DNA of 64,000 bases, from NCBI GenBank assembly GCA_951812315.1, contig CATOSA010000025.1, forward strand, positions 82,259-146,258, written 5' to 3'. The notes beneath the pieces are model-generated. The model had not been told where the DNA came from, did not search any database, and saw only the letters and a program-made list of their open reading frames with translations. The stretch comes from an uncultured Burkholderiales bacterium. GTDB taxonomy: Bacteria; Pseudomonadota; Gammaproteobacteria; Burkholderiales; Eutrophovitaceae. Below, one piece after another: positions 40,595 to 49,641 of this stretch (the stretch's first letter is position 1; every line of letters starts with the position of its first letter). The translations under genes were made by a program, and so were the position numbers.

Positions 40595-43414
40595 CTATTT
40601 AGCGGGCGCTTCTTCCTTGGTCGTCGCTGCGGCTGCCACGATCACCTGCCTGAACTCGTCTCGAGGCGCCGCCGGCATCGGTTGCCAGCCTGCATCCTGG
40701 ACCGCCGCCTGGGCAGCCGCGAGACGCGCAACCGGAACGCGGAACGGTGAACAACTCACGTAGCTCAGCCCGGTCTTGTGACAGAACTTCACCGAGCGGG
40801 GATCGCCGCCGTGTTCACCACAAATCCCGATTTCGAGATCCGGGCGTTCCTTGCGCCCGAGTTCGACGGCCATCTTTATGATTTTTCCGACGCCTTCAAT
40901 GTCGAGCGTAGCGAACGGGTTGTCCGGAAGCACCTTGTTTTCCATGTAGTGAACAAGGAATCCGGCCTCCGCGTCATCGCGCGAGATTCCAAACACCGTT
41001 TGGGTCAAGTCGTTGGTCCCGAACGAGAAAAATTCGGCCGTCGTCGCAATCTCGTCTGCCGTCAGCGCCGCCCGGGGAATTTCGATCATCGTTCCCAGCT
41101 TGTAGGAAATTTCCTGCTCCTCCTCGTCCATGACCTCGCGCGCCTCAGCTTCGACGAGTTCACGCTGGGTGCGAAGCTCATTCACGTGTGCCACCAACGG
41201 GATCATGACCTCGACTTTTACGTCGACCCCTTCGCGCATGCAGCGCGCTGCTGCCTGAAACAGTGCCCGTGTCTGCATGCGAGTGAGCTCCGGAAGCAGC
41301 ATACCCAGACGCACGCCGCGCGTGCCGAGCATCGGATTCATTTCCAGAAGGTCCTCAGTCCGGCCGAGGAAATCCTGTTTCTCGCGAATCTCTTCCAGGG
41401 TGTCATCGATCTCGCGAAGCGTGGCCAGATGCTGCAGACGAACTTTGAGTTCGGACAACTCGCGCAGCAATTCCTGATGGTTGGGGAGAAATTCGTGTAG
41501 CGGCGGGTCCAACAAGCGAACCACAACGGGAAGGCCATCCATTGCGCGGAAGAGCCCTTCGAAATCTTCCCGTTGCAATGGAAGAAGCCGGTCGAGGGCG
41601 CCGTCACGCTCTACATGATTTCTCGCCATGATCATATCGCGCATCAACGGGAGCCGGTCTTCTTCGAAGAACATGTGCTCTGTCCGGCACAAGCCGATCC
41701 CCTGTGCACCCAGGTCCCGAGCACGGCGAGCATCTTCCGGATAATCGGCATTTGCCCAAACCTGAAGAGTCCGGTATTCGTCGGCCCAACTCATGAGTTT
41801 GGACAGCCATGGGTCCTCGATGTCCGGCACCACGGTCGGAAGCGCGCCCAAATAGACTTCTCCGCGCAAACCGTCGATCGAGATTTCAGCCCCTTCGCGA
41901 ATCGTGAGTTCGCCCACCCGTGCTTCGCGGTCGACCAGATCGATCTCGAGCGTCTCGACACCGACGACAGCGGGTTTGCCAAACTGACGCGCGACCAGGG
42001 CCGCATGGCTGGTCCGTCCGCCCCGGCTGGTCACAATACCCTCCGCCGCAAGCATGCCGTGAACGTCGTCCGGCCGCGTCTCCGGGCGCACCATGATCAC
42101 TGCCTTGCCGTCTTCCCGCGACCACCGTTCAGCGGTATCTGCGTCGAACGCCACCACGCCGACGGCCGCACCCGGCGACACGTTCAATCCACGTGCGAAC
42201 ACCTGCGCTTCATTTCTTGCGGTTTCATCGAACTGCGGATGAAGGTAGAAGTCCACTTGCTCGGGACTGACCCTGAGAACGGCCTCTTCCTGACGCAGCA
42301 GTCCTTCCTTAACCATGTCAACAGCGATTCGAACTTCAGCCTGGGATGTACGTTTGCCGTTGCGTGTCTGAAGAAGCCAGAGTTTCCCGTGTTCAATGGT
42401 GAACTCGATGTCCTGCATGTTTCTGTAATGGTGTTCCAGCCGACCTGCAATCTCACACAGTTGTTTGTGCGTTTCCGGGAAACGGTCCGCCATCACGCTG
42501 ATGTCGAGCGTCTTGCGAGTTCCTGCTACCACGTCCTCGCCTTGCGCGTTGACAAGAAAATCGCCGTGCAAGCCCGGCTCGCCCGTGGACGCATTGCGGC
42601 TCATCACAACACCTGTCCCCGACGTTTCGCCCATGTTTCCAAAGACCATCGTCTGGATGTTCACCGCGGTACCGAGGTCGTGCGGAATCCCCGAAGCGTT
42701 CCGGTAATCGGTCGCCCGTTTCGTATTCCATGAGTCGAATACCGCTTCCGTCGCCGCCTGAAGTTGCTCATAGGGGTCGAGCGGGAACGGCGCCCGTGTG
42801 TGCGTCTTGACGAGATCCTTGAACCGCCGCGTGACAGCTATCCAGTCGTCCGCCCCGAGTTCCGGATCAGTGCTGACACCGGCGGCCTGCCGGGCTTGTT
42901 CGATGACTTCCTCGAACACGTCGTCTTCCATTCCGCGCACGACGGTTCCAAACATCTGTATCAGTCTTCGATAGGAATCGTAGACGAAGCGCGTGTCGCC
43001 AGTGAGCCTGACCAGTCCTTCTGCCACTTCATCATTCATGCCCAGATTCAGAATGGTGTCCATCATCCCGGGCATGGAAAACTTCGCGCCTGACCGGCAC
43101 GAGACGAGGAGAGGCTTCTCCGGATCGCCAAATTTTTTGCCGGTATCTGATTCGATACGATTCAGAGCCTGGATCTGCTGCTCCCAGATGTCTTTCGGAA
43201 ACCTGCCTTCCGCACCGAGATAGCTTATGCAGGCCTCAGTCGAAACAGTGAAGCCGGGCGGCACGGGCACTTGAATACGCGACATCTCCGCCAGATTTGC
43301 GCCTTTTCCTCCAAGCAGCGCGCGCACGTCCTCCCAGTCACCTGCATAGGCCTCTGCGGCTTCCAGCTCGGTGAACAAATACACCCACTTGCGATCCATT
43401 TCCCCTCCCGCCAT
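40595..43414 (-). CDS. ppdK: Pyruvate, phosphate dikinase
   Basis: WVYLFTELEAAEAYAGDWEDVRALLGGKGANLAEMSRIQVPVPPGFTVSTEAC...GIVTSRGGRTSHAALVARQFGKPAVVG...GIGLCRTEHMFFEEDRLPLMRDMIMA...EIGICGEHGGDPRSV. Confidence 0.97.
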   Translation of the reverse strand: MAGGEMDRKWVYLFTELEAAEAYAGDWEDVRALLGGKGANLAEMSRIQVPVPPGFTVSTEACISYLGAEGRFPKDIWEQQIQALNRIESDTGKKFGDPEKPLLVSCRSGAKFSMPGMMDTILNLGMNDEVAEGLVRLTGDTRFVYDSYRRLIQMFGTVVRGMEDDVFEEVIEQARQAAGVSTDPELGADDWIAVTRRFKDLVKTHTRAPFPLDPYEQLQAATEAVFDSWNTKRATDYRNASGIPHDLGTAVNIQTMVFGNMGETSGTGVVMSRNASTGEPGLHGDFLVNAQGEDVVAGTRKTLDISVMADRFPETHKQLCEIAGRLEHHYRNMQDIEFTIEHGKLWLLQTRNGKRTSQAEVRIAVDMVKEGLLRQEEAVLRVSPEQVDFYLHPQFDETARNEAQVFARGLNVSPGAAVGVVAFDADTAERWSREDGKAVIMVRPETRPDDVHGMLAAEGIVTSRGGRTSHAALVARQFGKPAVVGVETLEIDLVDREARVGELTIREGAEISIDGLRGEVYLGALPTVVPDIEDPWLSKLMSWADEYRTLQVWANADYPEDARRARDLGAQGIGLCRTEHMFFEEDRLPLMRDMIMARNHVERDGALDRLLPLQREDFEGLFRAMDGLPVVVRLLDPPLHEFLPNHQELLRELSELKVRLQHLATLREIDDTLEEIREKQDFLGRTEDLLEMNPMLGTRGVRLGMLLPELTRMQTRALFQAAARCMREGVDVKVEVMIPLVAHVNELRTQRELVEAEAREVMDEEEQEISYKLGTMIEIPRAALTADEIATTAEFFSFGTNDLTQTVFGISRDDAEAGFLVHYMENKVLPDNPFATLDIEGVGKIIKMAVELGRKERPDLEIGICGEHGGDPRSVKFCHKTGLSYVSCSPFRVPVARLAAAQAAVQDAGWQPMPAAPRDEFRQVIVAAAATTKEEAPAK

Positions 43415-43967
43415 GTCTGATCAATATTCTTGCGCGCCGCAACGCGCCCTGCCCCTGGTGACCTGCGCAATCAGTACCTGCCTCCTGAAAGCTCCGGCTC
43501 CCTGCGTATTAACACCCGACCGCCTTTGTTATATAGAGGCGTCACATGAATGAGCCAATAGTTCTTGCAGCCAATCCAGTTCAGGTATCCGCGCCGCCGC
43601 GCGACCGCATATTCTACCAATCCTGTGCGCGGTTCCCAGCCCCCATCCTGCCGGCGATTTCAGATGCGAAGCGCCCCACTGAAGCCGCAGCGATTCACTC
43701 CTAACTATCAACTGGATATAGGGCCTGCAACGAGGCCAGGTCCGCACTGTCGCGGCCACGCTTACTGGTGCAATTCGTAGATTTTTCAGTCTGTGGGATG
43801 TAATTTCACGCTAACGCGATAGGCGTTCTATGTGCACCACAGCCATACCACAAGTCGGTCTCTTGGCCGCCTATATGCCGCTTGTCTCAGAAACTGGCTG
43901 GTGGGCCAATTACCGACAGTGTCGATAGAAACTTATGCCGTTGTGCCAGCATATGCAGGCGACGTAG

Positions 43968-44726
43968 TCAGTAACGGACCTGGAAGCTGTTTTCGCCACT
44001 CCGATCGGTGCCGCGCATCAGGTAGACGGTGCGCTGGGACATATCCAGCACGCCTTCGCGCTTGAATCGCGTTTTCAGGTTGTGGCGGTAAACAGAGCTG
44101 GTCGGCATATATCGCAATGTCATCCCCCGTCTCGGCATGTCCGACGTGTTGGCTTCCGAGCCGTGATACAGATACACGTCGTGCAGTGAAACCTGTCCAG
44201 GTTCCAGCACGATGTCGACAGATTCAGCTTCATTGAATTCGGACTTATCGAGTTCCAGGCCCAACGCCAGGCCGTCGGCGTCGTTCTGATGATGGCTAGC
44301 AAGCCTTTTCGCGCGGTGTGACCCGGGAATGACTCTCAGGCAACCGTTCTCCGGCGTCGACGCATCGATCGCGATCCAGACCGTGCACGTTGCAAGCGGC
44401 CGAATCGGCCAGTACTCGCCATCCTGGTGCCATGGCGTCTTTGTGCCGACGCGCGCGGGTTTCGCGAAGAAGCTCGAATTCCACAGCGCGATATCCTCGC
44501 CGAGAACCTGCTCCACCATGTCGAGTATCTCGGGCGTCCTGGCAACAGTCAGGTACCAGGTATCAAAAGCCAGCATCGCGGAACAATAGTCTGCATATTC
44601 CGGATAGCGCTGCACGAATCGGCCGTGCGAGGCGCGAATGTCATCTATTACCGTATCCGAAAGTCGAAAATCGGGCGTTACATATCCGTCACGATGATAT
44701 TTCTCAACCTGTTGTTCGCTTAACAT
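43968..44726 (-). CDS. Phytanoyl-CoA dioxygenase family protein
   Basis: TPWHQDGEYWPIRPLATCTVWIAIDASTPENGCLRVIPGSH...VSLHDVYLYHGSEANTSDMPRRGMTLRYMPTS (HxD...H, R). Confidence 0.88.
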   Translation of the reverse strand: MLSEQQVEKYHRDGYVTPDFRLSDTVIDDIRASHGRFVQRYPEYADYCSAMLAFDTWYLTVARTPEILDMVEQVLGEDIALWNSSFFAKPARVGTKTPWHQDGEYWPIRPLATCTVWIAIDASTPENGCLRVIPGSHRAKRLASHHQNDADGLALGLELDKSEFNEAESVDIVLEPGQVSLHDVYLYHGSEANTSDMPRRGMTLRYMPTSSVYRHNLKTRFKREGVLDMSQRTVYLMRGTDRSGENSFQVRY

Positions 44727-44974
44727 TTCAACTTCACCTCATTATTTGGCATCGATAGCTCCACAGACCAAACTCGTGCTTGCAACACCGAGTCTGCAAT
44801 CGATGGCAACATGATAGCAGCCGGGAACGGCAAAATGCCATGCCGTGCAACTGGGCACACCGGGCGACAACGAACATTTCCAGGCGGCGCCAGCCTCGGT
44901 GTTCCACATACATTCTATGGTCCAATAACACGACTGCGCACATACGCAATATGCGAGCTGGATGACAACTGAAT

Positions 44975-45781
44975 TTGAGGAAAGGTGACCGGGTGGGATT
45001 GTTTGAAAAGGAAACGTCGATTGACCGCGTTGACGACGGAGTTTGGGAAACGCGACTTTCTGCCAACTGGAATATTGGAACCAACAGCAACGGCGGATAC
45101 GCGATGTCGCCTGTCATTCGTGCGCTGCGCGAGCTGACCGGAAAGCCGGATCCGATTTCGGTCACGACGCACTTTCTTCGCCCCGTGCAGGGTGGCACCG
45201 TTGGCCGCGTCGAAGCCACACTGATTCGATCGGGCCGGACAACGTCCACTGCACGCGGAACACTATCGGTGGACGGAAAGGAACGTCTGGTCGTGATCGC
45301 CGCGTTCGGTGATGTCGAAACACAGGTTGGCATCGGTCCGGAAATGGGACCACCGCCGCCGGATCTGCCGGCAGTCGGGGACTGCGTTTCACGTGATGAT
45401 CTAAAACAAGGCGTCAACGTGCCGTTGTTGTCGCGCGTCGATTGCGTTCTTCATCCCGATTGCTTCGAATCGGGCGAACGCGCGGTAATGGAGGGATGGA
45501 TACGTTTTGCCGATGGCACTGACCCATCGACGTTGTCCTTGCCATGTTTTCTGGATACGTTTCCGCCGTCACTCATGGCGCTTGTCGGGAATACAGGATG
45601 GGTTCCGACCATCGAGCTGACGACCCATGTTCGGCGAGCGCCAAAACCCGGATGGCTAAAAGCGAGGTTCGAATGCGACGACCTTCACAACGGTCGAATG
45701 ATCGAAACCGGAGCGCTGTGGGATTCAAGTGGTGCGATCGTCGCACGCAGCCGGCAGATCGGATTGTTGCTGGAACGATGA
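44975..45781 (+). CDS. Acyl-CoA thioesterase-like (TesB/4HBT hotdog) protein
   Basis: NWNIGTNSNGGYAMSPVIRALRELTGKPDPISVTTHFLRPVQGGTVGRVEATLIRSGRTTSTARGTLS. Confidence 0.8.
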   Translation: MRKGDRVGLFEKETSIDRVDDGVWETRLSANWNIGTNSNGGYAMSPVIRALRELTGKPDPISVTTHFLRPVQGGTVGRVEATLIRSGRTTSTARGTLSVDGKERLVVIAAFGDVETQVGIGPEMGPPPPDLPAVGDCVSRDDLKQGVNVPLLSRVDCVLHPDCFESGERAVMEGWIRFADGTDPSTLSLPCFLDTFPPSLMALVGNTGWVPTIELTTHVRRAPKPGWLKARFECDDLHNGRMIETGALWDSSGAIVARSRQIGLLLER

Positions 45782-45875
45782 GTTCCAGAATTAATTAGTA
45801 CGTTGAGTTCCAGGATAAATTAGAACGATGAGTTCCAATATAAATTGGCACGATGAGATCCAGGATAAAGCAGAT
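45776..45875 (+). repeat. Four degenerate tandem 25-bp repeats
   Basis: cgatgagttccagaattaattagta / cgttgagttccaggataaattagaa / cgatgagttccaatataaattggca / cgatgagatccaggataaagcagat. Confidence 0.93.
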
Positions 45876-45903
45876 AAAACATTGATAAAGGGGATGGATT
45901 GTC

Positions 45904-46596
45904 TCAGCGCTGGGGAGAGCTAGCGCGATCGCCGTGCGCAAAACTCGCGTCAGACAAGAAAGCGCACACATGGCTGGCAACTCTGCTCGATAAAAGTAGC
46001 CCAGTGTGATTCGTCGGCAACACGACCTGATCGGTTGCATTGATCACGTTCGTCTCCTCCAAAGGCACAACGCCATCATTCGGTTCAGGTAATTTGCCGA
46101 ACAGCCGTCCCAGTCCGAGCGATACGCTGCCGGCGATGACGCCAACCGCAACACCGTCTGGCGACCTGTTTACTGACTGAGTTTTCCAGATGTCCGTGCT
46201 TTTCCCGAGTAACATCCTGCCGGCACGAAACCGGGCGAGCCTGCGCCCGGACATACTGCCGGATACCGGGCTGCCCAGCAGCACGACCCGCTGCACTATT
46301 TGGTCGGGACGCAGTTGCAGCGCGCGTAATGTCACGACGCCGCCGAGACTGTGCGCAACGACGTGTATGACATCCATGTCGAGCGCTGCGATGAAGCGGG
46401 ACAATCGCGCCGCATTCTCTTCCAGTCCTGCGCGCATGGACGGGTAGCCAAAACGGTTTACTTTGAATCCGCACGTCCTGATGCGCGATTGAAGCGGCAC
46501 CATCGCAAGTTCGTTCATCCACAGCCCATGAACAAGCGTCACGCTTGTTCTTGCGCGATCGGGATTCATCGACGCCGCCACATGATCTGCCGCCAC
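45904..46596 (-). CDS. Alpha/beta hydrolase (lipase-like)
   Basis: VTLVHGLWMNELAMVPL...DVIHVVAHSLGGVVTLRAL...VVLLGSPVSGS. Confidence 0.85.
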   Translation of the reverse strand: MAADHVAASMNPDRARTSVTLVHGLWMNELAMVPLQSRIRTCGFKVNRFGYPSMRAGLEENAARLSRFIAALDMDVIHVVAHSLGGVVTLRALQLRPDQIVQRVVLLGSPVSGSMSGRRLARFRAGRMLLGKSTDIWKTQSVNRSPDGVAVGVIAGSVSLGLGRLFGKLPEPNDGVVPLEETNVINATDQVVLPTNHTGLLLSSRVASHVCAFLSDASFAHGDRASSPQR

Positions 46597-46603
46597 ATCA
46601 AAA

Positions 46604-47533
46604 CTAACCCGCTTCTTCTTCCTGCAGTATGGCCAGTGCCGCCTTCAGCGCTTTGGCGTAACGCTTTCGTTCTGCCGCGGTCCGGGCATCGTCCCACTCC
46701 CAGAATCCCTTTCCGGTTTTCAGCCCGTATTCACCGCGGGCAACCATGTCGGTGAGAAACTTGCGCGGCCCATCGTCGTTGCAAAGCTCCGGATACAGAA
46801 CTGCCGCTGCGGCAGCGGTCACGTCCAGCCCGGATATTTCTTTCTGCAAAACCGGCCCGGCGGCAACATAGCGAAAGCCGAAGCCATAACGCACTGCGCG
46901 ATCGATGTCCTCGGGCCGCGCCACCCCGTCATCGATCAGCGACCACGCTTCGCGTGACAGTGCAGCCTGCAAGCGATTTGCGATAAACCCGGGAACATCA
47001 CGTTTCACCATGACCGGTTTGAAGCCCAGGATCGCAAGGTCATCGTACAAACGTTGCGCCATTTCCGGATCAGTGCGCTCTGACAGAACAACCTCGACCA
47101 GCGGCACCAGATGCGCAGGCATGAACAAGTGCAATCCCAGCATGCGCTCGCGGCTGTCGAGTCCCTCACCAATCAATCGCACAGAGAATGTCGACGAGTT
47201 GCTCGACAACGGCGTTTGTGCCTTGGCAAGTTTGACCATCTCTCCAAACACCTCTTGCTTGATCGCAAGATTTTCTTTCACGTTCTCGATTACCAGGTCG
47301 AGTTCTTCCCACGGTAAATCCTGCATAGTCGAAACCAGATTCAGCGGAAGATCCGTGTAGTCGACCTCCAGATCCGCAGCAGAGCGCTCTGCACGTTCGG
47401 CGAATGCGTCGCGGCTCGGCCCCGGACGTGCCATGAGAAAAACATTGCAGCCCGCTGCGGCAAAGCGCACCGCCATGTCCGTGCCCATTGTTCCTGCACC
47501 GATAACCGTCACGTTTCGTATGGATGCCGCCAT
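46604..47533 (-). CDS. 3-hydroxyacyl-CoA dehydrogenase family protein
   Basis: IRNVTVIGAGTMGTDMAVRFAAAGCNVFLMAR...SSNSSTFSVRLIGEGLDSRERMLGLHLFMPAHLVPLVEVV...KRDVPGFIANRLQAALSREAWSLIDDGVARPEDIDRAVRYGFGFRY. Confidence 0.92.
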   Translation of the reverse strand: MAASIRNVTVIGAGTMGTDMAVRFAAAGCNVFLMARPGPSRDAFAERAERSAADLEVDYTDLPLNLVSTMQDLPWEELDLVIENVKENLAIKQEVFGEMVKLAKAQTPLSSNSSTFSVRLIGEGLDSRERMLGLHLFMPAHLVPLVEVVLSERTDPEMAQRLYDDLAILGFKPVMVKRDVPGFIANRLQAALSREAWSLIDDGVARPEDIDRAVRYGFGFRYVAAGPVLQKEISGLDVTAAAAAVLYPELCNDDGPRKFLTDMVARGEYGLKTGKGFWEWDDARTAAERKRYAKALKAALAILQEEEAG

Positions 47534-47605
47534 AGTGATTGCGCCTTCAGATTGAATAACAGTCAATTATAGGTTAGGCCGTTCTGATAGACTTTCGCGC
47601 CTCCC

Positions 47606-48343
47606 ATGCCCTTTCCACCTGAAACCATAGCCGCCCTGGTGCTCGTTGCGCTGGCCGCCTATGTCATTGTCGGAATTTCCGGTTTCGGCTCTGCGCTGGT
47701 GTCCATCCCGTTGCTGGCGCATTTTCTGCCGCTCACAACGGTTTTGCCAATGCTGGTCCTGGTCGACTTCACCGCGACACTGACCAACGGATTCAAGTTT
47801 CGCCGGGACATAGACGTTAAAGAACTCAAGACTATTATTCCGACAATGTGCGTCGGCATCGTCATTGGCGTCATCATGCTGAGCCGGCTTCCGGGTACGG
47901 CATTGCTGCCCCCGCTCGGCCTCAGCATTGCTGCCTACGGCCTGTACCGGCTACGCGAACCGATCGCCAAAACATTTGTGTCTCCGCGCTGGGGGTATCT
48001 GACCGGGCTTGCCGGCGGTTTTTCCGGCGGCCTGTTCGGTATTGGCGGCCCTGTCTACGCCACCTATTTATCGCGTCGCACCAACGACTTTGCGAAGATA
48101 CGCGCGACGATCTCCGCAATTTTTGCGGTCAGCACCGGCTTTCGCATCATCGCTTTCCTGATCAGCGGATTGCTGTTGAATCCAGAGGTCTTGTGGGGCG
48201 CCGTCATCGTCTTGCCTGTCATGTTCATCGGACTGAGCATCGGCCACCGGCTGCACGGCAAACTCAATCGCAAACATCTGTCAGTGTTCATCAGCATTCT
48301 GCTGATTGCGAGTGGGCTTTCCCTCGTCATGCGAATGCTCTGA
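47606..48343 (+). CDS. Sulfite exporter TauE/SafE family membrane protein
   Basis: YVIVGISGFGSALVSIPLLAHFLPLTTVLPMLVLVDF...LAGGFSGGLFGIGGPVYATYLSRR. Confidence 0.9.
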   Translation: MPFPPETIAALVLVALAAYVIVGISGFGSALVSIPLLAHFLPLTTVLPMLVLVDFTATLTNGFKFRRDIDVKELKTIIPTMCVGIVIGVIMLSRLPGTALLPPLGLSIAAYGLYRLREPIAKTFVSPRWGYLTGLAGGFSGGLFGIGGPVYATYLSRRTNDFAKIRATISAIFAVSTGFRIIAFLISGLLLNPEVLWGAVIVLPVMFIGLSIGHRLHGKLNRKHLSVFISILLIASGLSLVMRML

Positions 48344-48354
48344 CAGGGGCGATC

Positions 48355-48480
48355 TGGATGTGTCGCGCATGGCGTTCGGCAGGGTGTGTATCATCGGTGA
48401 CGCGGCATCTGCAGTGAGACCGCACGCCGCGGCCGGTACCGCAAAAGCGGCTTCGGATGCATCGGTAGCGGCTGATACCC
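48355..48480 (+). pseudogene. FAD-dependent monooxygenase C-terminal remnant
   Basis: DLDVSRMAFGRVCIIGDAASAVRPHAAAGTAKAASDA (GDAA..xRPH FAD motif) with no upstream domain. Confidence 0.65.
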
Positions 48481-48510
48481 GCTTATTTTCGGACTACATG
48501 GGCCTGGCGT

Positions 48511-49632
48511 ATGACCAATCAAAACGACGATCTCGTCTCGCGCATGTCCGATGCCGCCCAGACACTGCTCGATTCCCTGTCTGAGGAGCAACGCCATGCT
48601 GCGCATTGGGAATTTCCGTCCGACGAGGAACGGCGCAAGTGGTTTTATACGCCGACGGATCATGGCGGACTTACGCTCTACGATATGCGCCCCGCGCAAC
48701 AACGCATTGCGATGCAACTGCTCGCGTCCGGTCTGAGCCGCGCCGGCTTCGTGACTGCGGCGACCATCATGGGCCTGGAGAATATTCTCGACGAACTGGA
48801 AAGCTGGGGTTCTAGCTTCGAACAGGAGCGTGGCCGCGACCCGACCCGCTATTACCTGCGCATTTTCGGAGCGCCGGGCGCAAAACAATGGTCTTGGCGA
48901 TTCGGCGGGCATCATATTTCCATTCACCACACGATCATTGACGGACAGCTACGCGCATTTACACCGTGCTTCTTCGGCGCCGGCCCGGCAGTCTCGCCAA
49001 TGCTCGGAGCGCACACGCTACGGCCGCTGGCCGCGTGTACCGACCTTGCATTTGACTTGCTCCATTCACTCAGCGACGATCAACGTTCGACGGCTGTTCT
49101 TTCTCCGGCACCACCGATTGATCTGGTCACCGCGAACCGGGCAATGCCAGGTGACGGCGATGCTCCTCTTCGATTAAACAAGATCTGGCGCAATGAATTT
49201 ACCGGCGAACTGCATGAAAGTTACGAACGCTATCAGGACGCTGAGGAGGCGAAGGTCGGTCTGACGGATACACATGTCGAGTCGATGCGATTCACGACCA
49301 GACCCAAAGGTCTGGCCACTTCCAACATGACTGACGCTCAGCACGAAATATTGCGCGCACTCATGGATACCTATGTAGGTCGCCTGCCCGACCAGATCGC
49401 AGAGAACGAGATGAACAAAATCACAGGCCAGTCATTTTCTTCGCTGCATCTGGCATGGGCCGGCAGCGACGACGCTTCCCGGCCACACTATTATCGCGTT
49501 CAGGGGCACAGACTCCTGATGGAGTACGACAATACCGCGCGGGACGCAAACCATATTCACACGGTATGGCGCGACCCGGTCGGCGATTTCGGTATGGATG
49601 CGCTTAGTGCGCATCGCCGCCACGAACACTGA
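48511..49632 (+). CDS. DUF3500-type protein
   Basis: WFYTPTDHGGLTLYDMRPAQQRIAMQLLASGLS...YYLRIFGAPGAKQWSWRFGGHHISIHHTIIDGQLRAFTPCFFGAGPA. Confidence 0.8.
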   Translation: MTNQNDDLVSRMSDAAQTLLDSLSEEQRHAAHWEFPSDEERRKWFYTPTDHGGLTLYDMRPAQQRIAMQLLASGLSRAGFVTAATIMGLENILDELESWGSSFEQERGRDPTRYYLRIFGAPGAKQWSWRFGGHHISIHHTIIDGQLRAFTPCFFGAGPAVSPMLGAHTLRPLAACTDLAFDLLHSLSDDQRSTAVLSPAPPIDLVTANRAMPGDGDAPLRLNKIWRNEFTGELHESYERYQDAEEAKVGLTDTHVESMRFTTRPKGLATSNMTDAQHEILRALMDTYVGRLPDQIAENEMNKITGQSFSSLHLAWAGSDDASRPHYYRVQGHRLLMEYDNTARDANHIHTVWRDPVGDFGMDALSAHRRHEH

Positions 49633-49641
49633 TTCGACAAC

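Noticed and set aside
41573-42733. Plus-strand 386-aa ORF
   Set aside because: Antisense shadow of ppdK.
45776-45875. 25-bp repeats as a CRISPR array
   Set aside because: Units are contiguous with no unique spacers and diverge throughout; a tandem repeat, not CRISPR.
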